From: Desulfuromonadales bacterium
GTDB taxonomy: Bacteria > Desulfobacterota > Desulfuromonadia > Desulfuromonadales > BM103
NCBI GenBank assembly: GCA_030630015.1
Contig: DAOVNV010000133.1
Coordinates: forward strand, 1 to 6,956
DNA: 6,956 bases
Reading direction: 5' to 3'
Position numbers and translations under genes: made by a program. Below are positions 6,248 to 6,956 of the stretch, piece after piece. The notes below the pieces were generated by a model. The model did no database searches, was not told where the DNA came from, and saw nothing but the letters and a program-made list of their open reading frames with translations. Numbering within the stretch: the first letter of the stretch is position 1; each line of letters begins with the position of its first letter.

Positions 6248-6379
6248 GACGCAAAGATAAAAGAAAGCCGCAAAGATAACGGCATCGAATTGAAGATTAT
6301 GTAAAGTTTTTTGGTTTTAAAACCATAGAAGTCTTTGCTTTCAAGGTTTTCCTTTGCGGCTTTCTTTTGTCTTTGCGTC
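6248..6379. repeat. 132-bp element bounded by 28-bp inverted repeats (MITE-like)
   Basis: The left arm (6248-6275) starts GACGCAAAGATAAAAG and ends GCCGCAAAG. The right arm (6352-6379) is its reverse complement with one mismatch in 28. The 76-base interior is AT-rich and contains a 14-base perfect palindrome TGGTTTTAAAACCA (6312-6325). Beyond the right arm a GAGTGAGCAAAGCGAACGGG stretch (6382-6401) resembles a GAGCGAGCGAAGCGAGCGGG sequence that I remember next to CTTTGCGTC-type repeats in delta-proteobacterial genomes. No transposase or long frame is inside, so it would be non-autonomous. Target-site duplications were not evident. Confidence 0.7.
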
Positions 6380-6422
6380 TTGAGTGAGCAAAGCGAACGG
6401 GCGTTAAATGTTCGACTGAAAA

Positions 6423-6743
6423 TCAGAGGAGTACGACCAGTCCGACGATCACGACGATGACGGCAATGACCAGAACGGCGACAATCTTCCCAGCGCCTTT
6501 TTGAGTGGTTGCCGGCGCTTCTTCTTCAAGTTTGCCAACGGCAGGAAAGCGTTCTACTACGGCCCGGACGTGAGGGGCGGATGAAAGCTCTTCAGTGAGA
6601 TCCTGGCCGGCCCGATGGTCAGGCTTGTGAAAACCGTCTTCCCAGAGGGGACTGTCGGTCACATCGTAAATTGTCTTGTTGACGGCAATGAACGCGCGGC
6701 GGTCTTCCTGTCCATCGAACTGTCTGAGTTCGTCGCGGGTCAT
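6423..6743 (-). CDS. Tail-anchored cytochrome b5-like heme-binding protein
   Basis: A 106-residue protein with a cytochrome b5-like heme/steroid-binding domain at about 1-72 and a C-terminal membrane segment at about 86-106 that ends at the last residue. Family landmarks: FDGQ at 9-12, AFIAVNKTIYDVTDSPLW at 17-34, HRAGQDLT at 43-50 in place of the HPGG heme loop, SSAPH at 54-58, and ERFPAVGKL at 64-72. H43 and H58 are the likely axial heme ligands. A Glu/Pro/Thr-rich linker (73-82) joins the domain to the anchor; with no N-terminal signal the heme domain probably faces the cytoplasm, held at the inner membrane as a small electron carrier. Start ATG 6743-6741 has AGGAG 6 bases upstream; a longer frame from 6809 has no ribosome site and would begin inside the promoter. 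It follows the spermidine synthase-like gene by about 100 bases but has its own promoter. Confidence 0.85.
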   Translation of the reverse strand: MTRDELRQFDGQEDRRAFIAVNKTIYDVTDSPLWEDGFHKPDHRAGQDLTEELSSAPHVRAVVERFPAVGKLEEEAPATTQKGAGKIVAVLVIAVIVVIVGLVVLL

Positions 6744-6789
6744 ATCCCTCTCCTTTTGCTGCGTCCTGTATGTTATGGATTCCCCAAAT

Positions 6790-6817
6790 AATATAACGCT
6801 TTGCGGCAAAGAGACAA
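6790..6817 (-). promoter_or_regulatory. sigma70-type promoter of the cytochrome b5-like gene, with a 13-bp dyad in the spacer
   Basis: On the minus strand TTGTCT (6817-6812) and TATATT (6795-6790) are 16 bases apart; an overlapping TATTAT two bases further gives an 18-base spacer. The spacer contains CTTTGCGGCAAAG (6799-6811), a perfect 6+1+6 dyad placed where a regulator would block RNA polymerase. The leader to the ATG at 6743 would be about 40 bases and includes the AGGAG ribosome site. Confidence 0.5.
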
Positions 6818-6844
6818 GTGAGTTCGGACCACCGGCAACTAAAG

Positions 6845-6956
6845 TCAGGTGATGTTCTCACGGGCAAAAGTCGGCAGCATAAACGCGCCGAGGTGCAGAT
6901 CCTCGTTATAGTAGCGGGTATGAAACTTGCGTTGAGCGGCACGTTCTCGATCGAAG
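6845..6956 (-). CDS. 3' end of a spermidine synthase-like (polyamine aminopropyltransferase) gene
   Basis: A minus-strand frame enters from the window edge and ends at TGA 6847-6845, giving the last 36 residues. The stretch FHTRYYNEDLHLGAFMLPTF matches the usual C-terminal pattern of SpeE-type aminopropyltransferases (YYN...H.AAF.LP.F), which transfer an aminopropyl group from decarboxylated S-adenosylmethionine to putrescine in the cytoplasm. The catalytic part is outside the window, so a related methyltransferase-like SpeE homologue cannot be excluded. No clear intrinsic terminator follows the stop before the next promoter at 6817. Confidence 0.6.
   Translation of the reverse strand, partial: FDRERAAQRKFHTRYYNEDLHLGAFMLPTFARENIT

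Larger units (their letters stand above)
6071..6422. other. Gene-free stretch of about 350 bases
   Basis: No convincing coding frame was found here. It is AT-richer than its surroundings and holds the candidate promoter of the small membrane peptide (6078-6106), a terminator-like inverted repeat (6136-6184) and the 132-bp inverted-repeat element (6248-6379). The minus-strand frame 5781-6194 that enters it overlaps the radical SAM gene and has no family features. Confidence 0.6.

Noticed and set aside
6239..6304. Plus-strand 21-codon frame beginning ATGAGGCGAGAC
   Set aside because: Lys/Arg-rich and mostly inside the inverted-repeat element, with no ribosome site; taken as chance.

Overview
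The window looks like chromosomal DNA from a moderately GC-rich Gram-negative bacterium. The gene content (a nucleotidyltransferase/phosphohexomutase fusion next to galT and an apparent alpha-glucan gene, a YhcC-type radical SAM protein, a small membrane-anchored cytochrome b5-like protein, a spermidine synthase end) and the style of the intergenic repeats fit the Desulfuromonadales/Geobacter group. That placement is an inference from remembered family similarity, not a database result.

Left two thirds (1-4866), all on the minus strand and read right to left: a clear sigma70-type promoter (4838-4866) precedes a one-domain response regulator (4434-4799). Then come an 839-residue sugar nucleotidyltransferase fused to a left-handed beta-helix and a degenerate phosphohexomutase domain (1853-4372), a GalT-family hexose-1-phosphate uridylyltransferase (806-1846), and the start of a gene that runs off the window (1-781). 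That last gene may be the helical N-terminus of a large alpha-amylase-like protein. Gaps are 61, 6 and about 24 bases, so this reads as one operon for sugar-phosphate, sugar-nucleotide and probably alpha-glucan metabolism. Two of these genes start with TTG behind good ribosome binding sites.

Middle (4800-5931): a short divergent intergenic region carries a perfect 20-bp inverted repeat between the operon promoter and the plus-strand radical SAM gene (YhcC/TIGR01212 family, 5002-5931), whose 3' end runs into a degenerate 7-base tandem repeat.

Right end (5932-6956), minus-strand genes: a probable 39-residue one-helix membrane peptide (5951-6070) that may be translated from a leaderless transcript; a gene-free stretch with a terminator-like inverted repeat and a 132-bp element bounded by 28-bp inverted repeats (6248-6379); a tail-anchored cytochrome b5-like heme protein (6423-6743) with its own promoter containing a 13-bp dyad; and the last 36 codons of a spermidine synthase-like gene (6845-6956).

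No tRNA, rRNA, CRISPR array, transposase or phage gene was seen. The points most worth following are the mutase half that has lost residues in several signature loops, the receiver-only regulator at the head of a carbohydrate operon, the two palindromic intergenic elements, and two SD-less starts with -10-like boxes 6-7 bases upstream.
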